64,000 nt of DNA, taken from contig JBAJFG010000181.1 of assembly GCA_037903475.1 (NCBI GenBank), positions 186,001 to 250,000 on the forward strand, written 5' to 3'. Within the stretch, counting starts at the first letter, position 1. The number at the start of each line of letters is the position of its first letter. The position numbers and the translations under genes were made by a program. Positions 13,078 to 24,299 of the stretch are shown here, in pieces. The DNA is from Ancylostoma caninum. Taxonomy: Eukaryota > Nematoda > Chromadorea > Rhabditida > Ancylostomatidae. The notes below the pieces were generated by a model. That model had not been told where the DNA came from. It searched no databases and saw only the letters and a program-made list of their open reading frames with translations.

Positions 13078-13192
13078 ATGGACGTCGTCGTGAATTTCTT
13101 CCGTCGAGTATGGTCATGGCTGAAGATCCGAGTGTTGTGGCTGATCGACTTCATCTCCGGCGAAGAACGCGTCTGTGAGAAAGACCTGGAAG
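13078..13192 (+). CDS. First exon of an unidentified gene
   Basis: This is a 38-codon frame with preferred codons (TTC, ATC, GAC, GTC) that starts MDVVVNFFRRVWSWLKIRV and ends GAAG|GTACGT, a good donor leaving one base. The ATG lies eight bases after a pyrimidine-rich CAG acceptor, the arrangement expected for spliced-leader trans-splicing. The N-terminus is strongly hydrophobic and aromatic with basic residues, so a signal anchor or membrane-associated helix is possible. Downstream exons could not be joined with confidence; 13832-13944 and 16208-16241 are candidates. No family is recognised. Confidence 0.5.
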
Positions 13193-13831
13193 GTACGTCT
13201 GAGCTGCCGTTCAGTACCTGGCTGCTTTGTTTGCCTTCTTACTTTTGTTCTGCTCACTATCTATTGATTTAAAAGCTGGAACTGATCCTGGCTGCCTCTT
13301 ACGTCATCTCTCCTCTGGTGTAATCGCATTCGAATATTCGACTTCTAAGAAGTCGAAATTTCCAATGTTTAAAAAGCGGTGAGCAGTACATCCCTGCAGT
13401 ACTTATAGGAAAGGCCTTTAAGAATTTCTCTCCTTCAAATATTGAATTCCTCTGGAACCGTTCCTGAAATAGTAGTAGGATTAATTGAGTTATCCGGTTT
13501 CCATTCGGTCCTCAGTATAGAGCTTATACTCCATACCAGTTCTGTACGCCAAAACAGTAACGTAACCGTCTATAGACTTATTTATGGATATTTCTGGTTT
13601 GCAAACTAACTGAGCGTGAAGTGCTGCGACAATTGCCGCCCGCAGCAACACTTGAAATCTATATCTATAGCCAGAAACTTCTCTATAGCCGAAAAAGACG
13701 TGAAGTTCACCATTACGCACGTTTGCAGAAAATAGATTTTTCGGCTGTCTCTTTCATCGTTGCCTTTTTACTCCTTTGTCCTATGACACACTCAGCTTTT
13801 ACTATTTTTGGAGTGAATTTCATTGAAACAG

Positions 13832-13944
13832 AGAGGTAGGGTTCGGCGGGGGAATCCTATTACGTCTATCGTCAGTGAGTCACAGCATGGTCTAATCCAG
13901 AACCGGATTGTAGCATTGTTATTTGGGAGGGCAAAAGATGAAGA
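13832..13944 (+). CDS. Candidate internal exon, unknown product
   Basis: The plus-strand frame reads NPITSIVSESQHGLIQNRI and continues to LFGRAKDEE before a clean donor (GAAGA|GTGAGT). The most natural acceptor (GAAACAG at 13831) gives entry phase 0, which does not match the one-base overhang of the exon at 13078. A weaker acceptor seven bases on would match. It may belong to that gene or to a different one. Confidence 0.35.
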
Positions 13945-14998
13945 GTGAGTGGTTCACGCTCCCTATTCAAAGCTATTTTCATGTGCTTATTTTTCTGGAA
14001 TGGAATAACCATTGTGAGGCAGAATAAAGCCCAGTCCTAATCCTTTGTATTATAATTCTCTTTTTCCTTAAAATAGGCTTGCCGCAATGATCTCCAGCCA
14101 GCTTCGAGAGTGTGTAGAGGTGTGAAACCTAGGGGGGGGGGGTCGATATGGTAGGAATTTGCATGCGAAATGGAGTCATGTATTGTTACTGGCGGCCGAA
14201 AGGCAGTTGTGGCGGTCGAGGGGTGGGAGGGTTTTTCCTTGTAATCTGAGGGAACCGTGGATCGTATTAGGGTAATTTTTCACCTTCATCACCCCTTACC
14301 CAATCCTCCATTCATTGTCCTTCATTCAACAGAACTATTAAAATCGATAAAAACCTCGTACGGTACCGTTTCACGAGTAAACACACGTGTTATTAATGAA
14401 CCACATATATTTTCGTCCCCGCTCTTTCGATTTCTCAATTTCCATTCCTCCTTGCGTTTCCTCTTTTTCTTCCTTTGGGTGTCCCAGTCCATATTCACCT
14501 GATTATTCGTCCATTTTCGCGCGCATTATGCGCAGGCGTTAAGGAATTTTTGTCACGTTCCGAATCTTAACTGGTTTCCACTGGAGCGTTTTTTTATGTT
14601 TCGTGCTAGCAACTCAGCCATGAACTGATTGGAATCTAAGGCATGTTGTCGGGAATATCATTTCGACACTCTCGTACTCCTGGGTAGGGTTCCATTGCAA
14701 ATGGTGCTCTATTTAATCTTTTCTTGGTCTTCTCAAACCGAACGAGCTTTTCAGGCAAAAACGGTAAATTTTGATGTGATGTCCTTTCTTAATCAGTGAT
14801 GGCAATTAACGATTGATGGTAAAATCGCTAAAATTTGTTTGAGAAACGCATCCAGCGAAATGTGCTGAACTGGGAGGTCTTATCTTGTGGAATAGGGAAG
14901 AAAGACTTGAAAATATCGTCATGGGTGCTCTTTGTCTACTTTTTGGTTCTGCAGGTAGCTTCGGGTCGCTATGGTCCTGCTCAATGTCTACGTTTTAC

Positions 14999-15631
14999 CA
15001 CACAACTCAAGGTTTTTCTCCCACGATTGTCGATTTTCCAGAAACTTTCCTCATCACCACCCCTTAATCGTCGTGGATTCAACCATGTATTGAAAAAAGC
15101 ACATGGTTGTGAAATAAAAGCGGGGTTTCGGCTTTTCGTCATTGTTTTTTCTTTTGTTTTCTTGATTATGGTGCACCGCTGAGAGTAAATGAATAATCTA
15201 TGGGTCACTATAATGCGCAAATCAATTATTAAGATGGGGCTAAAATATGGCGACGGCGACATGCATATGTATGTAGTTGCATTTCCTACTTTACGCGACT
15301 CATTCATTCACCCATTCATTCATCCATCCCATTCATTCATTCGATTGCCTACTGTTGATCTATAATGATAGTTTAGTTATTTTCTTCCCGATTTTTTTTT
15401 TGCTTGTTCATCTTCACCCTGTGACTGATCATCATACAAATCATTGTGTTATAAATGAATGAATTTTTTGGATGCTCTCAAGACCCCTCCCACCCTGAAG
15501 ATGAATGTTATTTTCCCAGTGAAATTAGGTCAGTGAGCCCATCTCCCAGGCCATTCCGCTCACCTCAGCAGTGACACTGTTTGCTCGAAGTCTTCTGCAC
15601 TCATCCTCGCAAACCACGAGGCGCTAGTCAT
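14999..15631 (-). CDS. Candidate gene start, two exons, unknown product
   Basis: Exon 1 (15631-15564) reads MTSASWFARMSAEDFEQTVS and ends CTGAG|GTGAGC with two bases over. A second segment (15062-14999) begins after TTAAG, continues in the compatible phase (GGDEESFWKIDNRG) and ends GTGTG|GTAAAA. The initial ATG sits just downstream of a GC-rich block with a 14-bp palindrome at 15667-15680. The AAG acceptor is unusual, though the JADE gene in this window also uses ATTAAG. No family is recognised. Confidence 0.35.
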
Positions 15632-15666
15632 AACGGTAATTTTGCCGGTCGTTAAACGTGTCGTGC

Positions 15667-15680
15667 CGTCGTTAACGACG
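15667..15680. promoter_or_regulatory. 14-bp perfect palindrome near a candidate start
   Basis: CGTCGTTAACGACG is self-complementary and lies about 37 bases upstream of the minus-strand ATG at 15631, inside a locally CG-rich block. The position suggests a dimeric factor site, but no factor is assigned. Confidence 0.35.
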
Positions 15681-16845
15681 CAGTTGTCGTTAGGTATCAA
15701 TCAGTACGTGGACTCGTAAAGCTACTGCGAATCTTCTGATTATGACTGGGCAGGGAATGATACAGCTCTCAGTTAATAGAGATTAAAAATCTTTATTTAG
15801 TTCTGAAGTTCTGATCTTTAATAGTTCTGAAGCAATCCTGAAGGACTTTTTCCCCCTAATTCATTATTTATTTGCTTATTTGTTTTCTTTATTTGTTTAC
15901 CTATTTATTCATTAACCTTAGTTCTACGTCCTATAGGTCGAATCAGAGGTGAGTTATCCCCTATTCATACGGATTAATGGACGTTCCATTGAAGGCGCTA
16001 CTACCAGTTCTATTTATTTATTTATTTATTTATTTGCTCATTTGTCCATTTAGTATTTATCCGTTCATTATTCATTCATTTCATCCATAAATCCATTCAT
16101 TCATTCATTCATTCAAGTGTTCCAAATTACTTCTTCTCTAAGTAATTTGCTCGGTTTCGGGCCAGTCCCTCTACAACAGTTGATGAGTTCTTACCTCTAT
16201 TTTGCAGATCATGATGTTGTGGGAAATTGTGGTGAAGCTACAGGTGTATGAAGTAAATAAATAGAAGAATTAATAAATAAACATCCTGCTAGTTCCGAAT
16301 CTTCCCACCTCTTTTTTCCTCCCGGCGTGCCTGTCATTTTTTCGGCTTTTTTTCCGGATGCATGCCACAGATCCCTTCAAATTCCATGGCTACATGGCCT
16401 TTGCTGTGGTGCTAGGAATTTCCGGCCCAGTCCATTTGCTGCTGCGCTCCAGTAATTCTTTTGGTTTTTGCTTACTTCCTAGTCCTTGACCTTGTTCGCT
16501 ACGGTTGCTATTCAGCGGATTTGCGTTTGCTTTGTTTCGTTTTTGTTCAATAGAACATAGATTTACCTGGTACATGTTAAAACTGTGCTACAGGTCCCAA
16601 GCGTTTAAGAAATTATGTCCACGAGACATCATTCGCTGCGAGTCCAACCAGGATTCCTGGGGGTTTCTCTAATACTCAGCAGGTAGCGAACCAGTTGCCA
16701 ACTGGTTAGCAGACCGTGAATGAAAATTAGCAGCTTGAAATGAACCTGTTTATGGAAGTGGAAGTGGGCCAGGCACACGCACACGCCTTCCAGAACCTTT
16801 TTTTTTCTGTGAGTGACAGAAATATAGCTGTTGGTACTGTTCTTC

Positions 16846-16945
16846 ACATCGATTCTGATACTCATCGATTTTGGGCCGAGCACCACGCGCATCGCCGCTG
16901 CGCGAGGTATTCGTAATCGATCAATACTTATCAAAATCGATGTCA
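16846..16945. repeat. Imperfect inverted repeat with ATCGATTTTG motifs
   Basis: The segment starting CATCGATTCTGATAC is matched on the other strand by GACATCGATTTTGATAAG at the right end, with a GC-rich centre (CGCATCGCCGCTGCG). Similar ATCGAT/TTTTG motifs occur in the inverted repeat at 36746-36882, suggesting a shared element family. Confidence 0.5.
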
Positions 16946-17120
16946 TCTGGGCGACAGTGGCGCAGGATGTTATACTACATGTAGCTATTGCCTAGCGACT
17001 CTGCAGCTGCTCCGAATTAGTTAGCGAATAATTAGATGAATAAATAAGGTAAAAAACGAATGAAGGGCTTAACGAACAAACGAGTGAACGATTGGAAAGA
17101 AATGAAATGGAATGGAAAGG

Positions 17121-17200
17121 TGAATGAATGATTGAATGAATGAATGAATGAATGAATGAATGAATGAATGAATGAATGAATGAATGAATAAATGAATGAA
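17121..17200. repeat. (TGAA)n microsatellite
   Basis: About 20 near-perfect TGAA units form this tract. Shorter tracts of the same motif occur at 15300-15340, 16080-16115 and 20822-20856. Confidence 0.95.
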
Positions 17201-17438
17201 GTGAGTGAATGGAAAATCATATCTTCTTTCCTTGATGATATTGTTTATTCGGAAACACCGGTAGATCAGTAGATCCTGAAAGATGTTTGAAGTTTCGTCT
17301 TTTTTTCTTCATTACTATGCTCATTTATTTATTTATTGTTTTGCTTTTTTTTGAGACTATTTCCGCAGACCAAATTGGTTACTTTATATTTTGAATCAGT
17401 CTTTCATGAGGAAACAAGGGCTAGAACTTATCTTAGCC

Positions 17439-17453
17439 GGGGGGGGGGGGGGG
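17439..17453. repeat. Poly-G run of 15
   Basis: This is one of several long G or C homopolymers in the window; others are at about 32-43, 14132-14142, 21580-21592, 36217-36228 and 37284-37296. Lengths of such runs are error-prone in assemblies. Confidence 0.9.
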
Positions 17454-17950
17454 AAGAGACAATAAACTATGGAAAATGTGTGGGATTTGAGAAGTTCCAC
17501 AGCAGAGAAATCCAGGCACTCCCAAGGGTCCCATAAACTTCGCGCAGACCCAACACTGGTTTATGTGACTTGTTCAACCTAACGCTCTTAGCGATGCGAA
17601 TGCAGATCTGAACCTTTCACCAACAAATTACTTGACCCTGACCGCTGCCGCCGCGGTGCCGCGCCACACTTGCGACGGGCGCCGCGCACTTGTCGCTAAC
17701 CTCGATCCTCACGCGACAGAATTAACGAGGGAGCAATTCTGATGGGCTCTGATGTGGATGTTGCTGCTGCTCGCCAGCTGCAGGTTTTTTCCGCGCTCGT
17801 AGAGCGCTCGCGCAGACGACAGCCAGCTGCAAGTGTCGACGCGCTGTTGAGAGCCGAAAGTTCTTTTCAAAACAGCTTGTCTCTTTCGCTGTCCCTCAAG
17901 CCGATTACCTTTGATCCTTCTTAAATTACGTAAAAGCTTCCTGAATAACA

Positions 17951-18519
17951 CTATTTCTTCATTGTATCGAGAGTAGGGATGGAACTTGGAGCCTTGAAGA
18001 TGTGTTTTCTTAGGTTTTTTCCCCTTGCTGGAGAGGCTGACCTAATTCTGATTCCTATCCTGATTTTTTTTGAATGGATGGTCCTCTCGTAAACCGGGTT
18101 CTTTTTTACTCGCATGGTTCCTCCTAAAACCGACATAAATATTTCTCCTTCTGAATCTCTAGCAGACTGTTTTATACCATGCGTTGCATCTGCGTGTGGG
18201 TACATTTTCAGGAAAAGGGGCGGTGCTGCTGCATTACTATTGGTGCATTTAGAGGTTAAAGTTCTAGTAGTGACTCACACTGGCAGCGCATCATAAGTGT
18301 TAAACAAACACAAAAAAATCATGACTTACCTATGAAGAAATCCAGGTCGCAATCGTGAACCCAGCTCCGTTGCTTGTGCTTCCGTCGCGACGACGCGCCA
18401 ACTAACAAAGATTTATCAAATTCACTAGCGCGTATGACCCCGCCTGTGTAGCGGTACTCATGAGTGTCAGTGGAGAGCGACAAGACGCATAGAAGAGGGC
18501 ACCCCGATTTCGCGGTTTT
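17951..18519 (-). CDS. Candidate two-exon 3' end of a gene, unknown product
   Basis: Segment 18519-18330 is open for 63 codons, reads IRASEFDKSLLVGASSRRKH near its end and stops at a strong donor (ATAG|GTAAGT) with one base over. Segment 18225-17951 begins after GCAGCAG in the matching phase and runs 90 codons to TAG. Its C-terminus is basic (for example RTIHSKKIRIGIRIRS). Neither segment has a recognised domain. They might be the last exons of a longer minus-strand gene that includes 20818-20585 and 23322-23079, because all these phases are compatible. Confidence 0.38.
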
Positions 18520-18562
18520 CTAGCGAGTTTCTCGCTATTTCACTGTTGGATATGTGTTCCAG

Positions 18563-18724
18563 GGCTTTGAAAACCCCAAAATCAAGCAGAATCCCAATGA
18601 AGATTTGAGCCTGCCTTTAAAAATTTTCTATCCTTCGGTGTTAACTCGTCTTATATCAGCCTCCGAGCTTGCTGACATAGCAACGGAACTGCACGCGATT
18701 GGTGGGCGAGTTGACGCTGAACAG
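18563..18724 (+). CDS. Candidate internal exon, unknown product
   Basis: A 54-codon frame is bounded by a good acceptor (TGTGTTCCAG) and a good donor (GAACAG|GTGAAG), phase 0 at both ends. It contains KIFYPSVLTRLISASELADI followed by ATELHAIGGRVDAEQ, an amphipathic helical composition. It lies on the strand opposite the neighbouring candidate at 17951-18519. No partner exon could be proved and no family is recognised. Confidence 0.35.
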
Positions 18725-20584
18725 GTGAAGACAACGGAAACACCAGTCGTGCAACAACGGCACCGCCCACTCTCCTTCACCATTCATTGCACCTTCAGAA
18801 AATGATTTTTGCCGTGTGAAATTCAAATTAAAATTGAATCCGGAGGTTTATAATGATGTGTAAGAGGAAAATTTGGAAAGGATGATTCCACGAGCAGCAT
18901 TGCAAGTCCCATGTTAGTTACTTCCTTTAACCCTTTAGGATAAATGAAATGTCTGATTGCACCAGTCGCACAACGACGTCACCACCTCTCTCACAATGTT
19001 GGCCATGGCCGTTTTAACTAGCAGAGTGTTTTTGTGGCCTCATTTAGGTTAATGCAGGGTGGCAAGAAATTATGAAACGGAGCTTCCATTCCGATTTCTT
19101 GCTTCATCACCCTCTGTGGCTGCTTGTGACTAATTTGACAAGAAAATATGGACTTTCCAAGATGAAGGTGCTCAACCCTCAAAGCCGGGAATACACAGGA
19201 ATCCTAAACCCGTTAAATAGTTTCTTGTCACCTTGTATAATGAAGTAGTCTATACAGAAAATGAAAATCTTTCTGCCGATTTATGCATCCATCCCAAGTT
19301 CAGGAAGAGTGGCGATACTTGGAAAAAGTCAATCCTCTACAAGTTCAATTTACTTTCACGCTTTTTACACATATTTATCCTTGGTCTTCAAGAAATGTCC
19401 TTTTCCTCCAGACTCCACCCCTTCTCTTTGTGAGATTTGTTTCTCCTTTGCCGAATTTCGGCGTAAAACATCTGTCCGTTTTCTTTTGCTCAGTAAACAG
19501 AGCGTGCGCAGAGTACATCCAGAACAAAACTCTGTCCAGAAATGGCCATGCGCTATCTACTTCCAAACCTTTATCTTAGAGTAAGGCCTTAATCCCGCAT
19601 GCGGTTCTTCCACCACAGCTCAAGGGAACCTTGCAGAGCAAACTCGCATTTGAACTTTTACTCCTTTAAAAATTCGAATTTAATAGGCCGTGGAACGTAA
19701 AGAAGTTCCCAAAAAACAGCGTGGATTGTATAGATCGTAAAACGTAATTACGCACAGACCTGGTTGCCATTCTTTGCATTCAACCAGCAGCTACTTATTC
19801 CTGGAACCTCACGAGTGCCCCAGTTTTCCGGAGCCTAGCTGCTGTGACCTGGTAGCGCCCACTTGAACATAAACATTGGTTTTATCGCATTTGCGCGAGT
19901 GTTCCACATAGATTAGCTGACGGCCAGCTGTGCGGCACGGTTCCTACCCAGGATCAATGTGGAAGGAGCCGTCAGCATAGGAATGCTATAAACGATTATT
20001 ATATGCTGACAGCGTCATTGATGGGACACATTTATTCGGTGCGGAAATTTTGGCCGGGCGATTGGCCTTTCGTGGATCACATAATATTTTTCCTCCGTAC
20101 TCTAGTTGTGGATACTGTAGCTGTGATGGGAGCAAGGGCTAAGACAGCCCTTTGGTGGGAAATCAAAACTCATTCAAAACCCAGGTCAGGTTCCACTCGA
20201 ATTGTTTTGGTACGACCAAAATTTCTAAAGATTTTTCTCTTCGATAATTTTAGCTTTCTGCTATGTTTATTCCGTTTTTTTATGATATATGTTGCAAGCG
20301 TGCCATGGTATGTAATAAACCAACCATAGAAACCGATAGATTCATGGTGTCTAATTAACTGCTTCTTCAAAGCAAACTATTTAACTAAACCAATCCCCAA
20401 CCAAAATACAATGCTCCAAGAGGGTTTCTCTGGATAAATACATTCATACTCGTGGGTACATCGAATAATTCTACTAAGAAGCCGCAGTTTTTGACATAGT
20501 CTACCATTGCTAGTAAGTATTGAATCTAACGCGGATACAAAACCACAAGAAAATCAGCCCCACGCGTGTTTTGGCGAAAATTAC

Positions 20585-20818
20585 GTAGGCTTTTTCACCG
20601 GATGGAACTGGACGGTCTCCAGCGTCGCCGTTTCCGCTTCCGCGACGGATTTTTTCAGAGCAATCGACTTCGAACAACACGCGTTTGGAATTCTTAGCCA
20701 GGGATAATAACTTCTGCAAACCAATTTCGGCCGTAGATGTGTTGAGGACGTATGCATTCTCGTAGATCTTGTTTCTGTATATTTCCTTGACTTTCACCTG
20801 TTCCGCTTCAGAAACAAA
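20585..20818 (-). CDS. Candidate internal exon, unknown product
   Basis: A 78-codon minus-strand frame starts after CATTCATCAG, inside the edge of a (TGAA)n microsatellite, and ends GCCTAC|GTAATT, phase 0 to 0. It reads SEAEQVKVKEIYRNKIYENA early and LQKLLSLAKNSKRVLFEVD in the middle. The composition is charged and helix-friendly, unlike the opposite strand. No domain is recognised. Confidence 0.4.
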
Positions 20819-20821
20819 CTG

Positions 20822-20856
20822 ATGAATGAATGAATGAATGAATGAATGAATGAATG
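20822..20856. repeat. (TGAA)n microsatellite abutting a candidate exon
   Basis: Eight to nine TGAA units lie directly against the acceptor of the exon candidate at 20585-20818, so the repeat would form the branch/pyrimidine region (CATT)n on the transcribed strand. Confidence 0.9.
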
Positions 20857-21592
20857 GAGGATTTAGAGCATTCTTTTGACATAGATAATGTTTCATCAAA
20901 GTTTTGTTATTAGTGAGGATATGTTTATTGTAAACAGAAAAGTGTCCAAAGCTATGCAGAACACCACTTTTCCGAGTGTATCACTTCATGACCATGACCT
21001 ATTGAACTCATATTCATTACATTTAATTTCAAGGAGGTTGCGTAACTAAAAACAGTTCCTCTCATCCATCTCTATACAGTTTCATATCTATTTATTTGTT
21101 TATTTATTTGTTTTTGTTTGCTCATTTTTTCATTTATGTAATATACCACAACGGTGTGCCATCAACTATCGCTCACATGCTCGTCAATAAAACAATTTAT
21201 TCCATCCGCCTGACTATATTATAGACGGAACCCTGACGCATCTGCTTCTTTGAACTTTCACGTCCATCATTATTTTGAGGAGTAGTTTGTTTTTAATTCT
21301 CTAATGTCATTTTCCTTGGATTCTCCACCCCTCGAAAATCTATCCCTCCCCTATAATCTCAGGCTTTTCCCACTCTTTCCCCATTCGAATCGTTAGCACC
21401 TTCTTTAGCATCTTTTTTTTTTCACAGACCCAATTGCTGAAACGATCGAAAATTGCATGCCTCATAAGGCGAAACAGGGCCGAACGACGTATCGTTGACG
21501 TTTTTTCACCGGATGACCCTGCGCTTGTTCTTAACGTTCGTCCATGCGAAGGGCAGGCGCCGAGTGCCTCCACGACGACGGGGGGGGGGGGG

Positions 21593-21787
21593 CTCTCCTC
21601 TTTGTGGGTCAATTCCGGCAGACTCGCCCGTGCTTCGCTTGTCCGGTCGCCGCTGTTTCAATTTCTCGCTTGAAATTGGACACCCGCCGACCGATCGCGC
21701 TGGTTTCGTTTTTTTAGCGCTGCTTTCCGGCCCGTCATGGCTCTCGCCAAAAGCGAGATCGAGGCGATTCGCGTTCCGACGAGCCAT
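21593..21787 (-). CDS. Candidate first exon with a poly-C tract, unknown
   Basis: The minus-strand frame starts with ATG directly after an in-frame TAA (MARRNANRLDLAFGESHDG) and is open and lysine/arginine rich in a CG-rich island. It runs into a 13-C homopolymer (21580-21592). Beyond it the reading frame continues only 27 codons, whereas dropping one C opens a frame of about 45 more codons to AGCAATTGG|GTCTGTG. The run length may be wrong or the exon may end earlier. No family is recognised. Confidence 0.3.
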
Positions 21788-23078
21788 TTACCCAAGTGCG
21801 ACGTCTTCAGTCGTCTGCGATGAAAGTGCAGACGCGCGGCTTTCGCAGGGGCGGATGTGACTGGTTCTCAGGGTTTTTTCTTTCGATCTCTCTAGGCGAT
21901 AAAGTAGCACCCAGGAATCTAAGATCTGGGACGAGGCAGAATGAATTGGGACGCGTTTTCACACCTTGTTCTCATTTTCCTAAGTGGCCATTTCAAAGCA
22001 GTTTCGATGCTTAGCGGCAAGTGGCTGACGGATAGGTGCAGGATGAGATGTGTTCATAGTGTATGGCTGTTATGGTAGGCTGTTCTTCGAGGATACAGGG
22101 AAATGCAAAAACTTTTTTTAAAAAAAAACTTCTGAAAAATGTTCTTAAAGAAACTTCAGAAAGGAACTGCAGATCACTGTGGGATTTCACTCACAGAAAA
22201 CACTGGTTTACCTTGGTGAGCGAGTTCTTTATTAAGTTTACGAGCTGTATCGAGCTTCCTAAAGTATCTGGCATCTAATGACATCAAGAAGAAACAAAAC
22301 AACATAACTAGACTAGGTACTGTAATCAGCTAGGGTTGTACTAATTTTTCCGGACGAATTGGAGGCAAATCTTTGTGGGACAACCGAAGAATCGAAAAAA
22401 AAGATCAAAGCCCGTAGATTCTAACGTCGAGGAATGCTGAGCACGTCTCCAGCCATGCTCTTTCCATACTGTTTTTCTTGGTTGTTCTTCAGTTATTTGG
22501 CTTCTTCATTTTTCATTTTCTAACATTTTTCATTGTTCATACCCATTTCAGATTTATTTGTGAAGCTACCACCTGAAAACGTAGGTTCATCTAGTGGGAA
22601 TTCACCTGGGTTTTATCCCTAGGAACCTTCTAGGGGTTGTTTTGACTTGATCACTAGTCGCCTTGTAGAATCCTAATTTGCTACATGTGTTTTTCTCAAC
22701 TTTTCCAGGCTTTCTGCTAGCTTCCAGTCGTTTTTTTTTGCACCTTTGGGTGAAATTAAACAGCATAATGTGGTCAAAGAAAAATAACTAAATAAATGTG
22801 GTTCGTAGCTGCCAAACTGTGGTCCGGTCGCAGGCGCCGCGTCACAAAATCTATCCGGAATGGAAACAGTGATAGTGTGGAAGGTCTGATGGGCAGAGAA
22901 ACAAAGTGTCAAGACGCAGATGATGCGGCGCGTAGGGGAGGGTCTACTGGAGCCGCCTTTAGGTGTTTTGAGTTGGGTATGATGGTCTAGATAAATAAAA
23001 ACAAGTAAATAAACGCTCTTTTCCAACCAATCCTGTAAGTTACGAACTACCCGAATGAATAAAGGAATGTTTGTGTAC

Positions 23079-23322
23079 CGCTTCGATAGCCTTATCGAAC
23101 ATGGCCTTGCCTGTCCCTTGCAATGTTGAACAGCTCTCGAGCGTTTTTTCGTCAAATCTTTTAAACCTTCGAGTGCCTGTCAAATATTCTTAGGTAATAC
23201 ATTGGAATAGGGAAAAACTACTGAAAAAACGCACTTACTTTCGCAAGGCTAGTCATATATGCGTATTTAGCGCCAGATTGCTGAATACTATTTCCCAGTT
23301 CGTTCCTCGGAGACGAAGACAT
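23079..23322 (-). CDS. Candidate gene start with apparent 1-nt frameshift
   Basis: Exon 1 (23322-23239) is 28 codons, MSSSPRNELGNSIQQSGAKY onward, ending GCGAAA|GTAAGT, phase 0. Exon 2 (23176-23079) follows TTTGACAG and ends GAAGCG|GTACAC. Exon 2 starts in frame with ALEGLKDLTKK but its second half is coherent only in the next frame (TLQGTGKAMFDKAIEA). The switch falls on a run of six A; a seventh A would give phase 0 in and out and one open frame. This could be an assembly indel, a polymorphism or a decayed gene. No family is assigned; the composition suits an alpha-helical protein. Confidence 0.42.
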
Positions 23323-23880
23323 TTGTGGAGCAATTGAGATTTAGGCCTTACAGTAATCGCTAAACTAGGATTCGCAGCTACTACCACTATTGTTATACCT
23401 ACCCAACAGAGGCGTTTTTGCACTTCAATTTTCCCCATCTGAATCCTTTAGGGAATCCGTCTGTCCTTTCCGGCCTCCTGAACACCATCGTCCTCGCACC
23501 TCACCTTTCGATGCCATAAACATCACTACCTCACATTGTTATTACAAACGTACAACGATCTGGAATAGGACAGGTTCCTGAGACCTCGAGCCACAGATAC
23601 CCCATTATACTTGCAAAATGCGACCTTGCATACGGTGCGGCCCACCATACAAAGGAGCAAAAGGGACTAGTAATAGCAGGTGGGGGTACGCGTGTTTGCG
23701 TGAGGGTCACGCACGCACTGGAACCGCTGGACAAACACTGAGGTAACTGGATTTACGCGGGGAAGGGCAAAAAACATCGGGGTTTAATGAAGCAAGTGTT
23801 GAGGCGGAGAAAAAGCTGTGCAGAAGTGTCGGAGGGGGCTCGGCGCGGTTTTCCCATTCCAGGATTCGTGGAACGCTTAC

Positions 23881-23980
23881 CAAACCAAAGACCTTTATTG
23901 GTTGTCTTATACATAATGCTAGGAGGCGCAAAACACGAAAATTGGCTTTCTATCTCGGTTTTGGTTGGTAATGCCTTCAT
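23881..23980 (-). CDS. Weak candidate first exon, unknown
   Basis: ATG at 23980 opens a 33-codon frame (MKALPTKTEIESQFSCF...) that ends at a strong donor (TTTG|GTAAGC). The opposite strand is also open here, and no downstream exon was joined. Confidence 0.22.
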
Positions 23981-24299
23981 GGATCCTAGCCCGGATGTTT
24001 GGAGGTCTGCCCTAGGTCTCAGAGAGAGCAACTCCTTGGAATTGGTAGATCAGAAGTGAAATCTGTGGTGAAAGCCATTTTTTCAAAGAAAAATCGGCGC
24101 GAATGTTCTTATTTAACTTTTTGTGCACTTCTGTAGCCCTCTTTTTCGTCGAAATGTCCATTTCTATTGTGTATATCATCGATTTCCTCATCGGCGACAT
24201 TTCTGAAAGGATGTTTCGTGACCTTGTACTTCGTCAGAGGAGAAGTGATTCACTGTACTGTCTCTGCATTCAGTGCATTACCCAATATGAGACAAAATA

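Noticed and set aside
16208..16241. 34-base mini exon after TATTTTGCAG
   Set aside because: The phase fits the exon at 13078 but the evidence is too short; the tract that follows is an AATAAA-type repeat tail.
22796..23010. Plus-strand frame ending next to ATAAATAAAAAC, as a LINE 3' end
   Set aside because: No reverse transcriptase motif is present; the tail alone does not define an element.
23570..23600. Similarity to the lin-4 microRNA (CCTGAGACCTC)
   Set aside because: The 3' part differs and no complementary arm lies within 80 bases, so there is no precursor hairpin.
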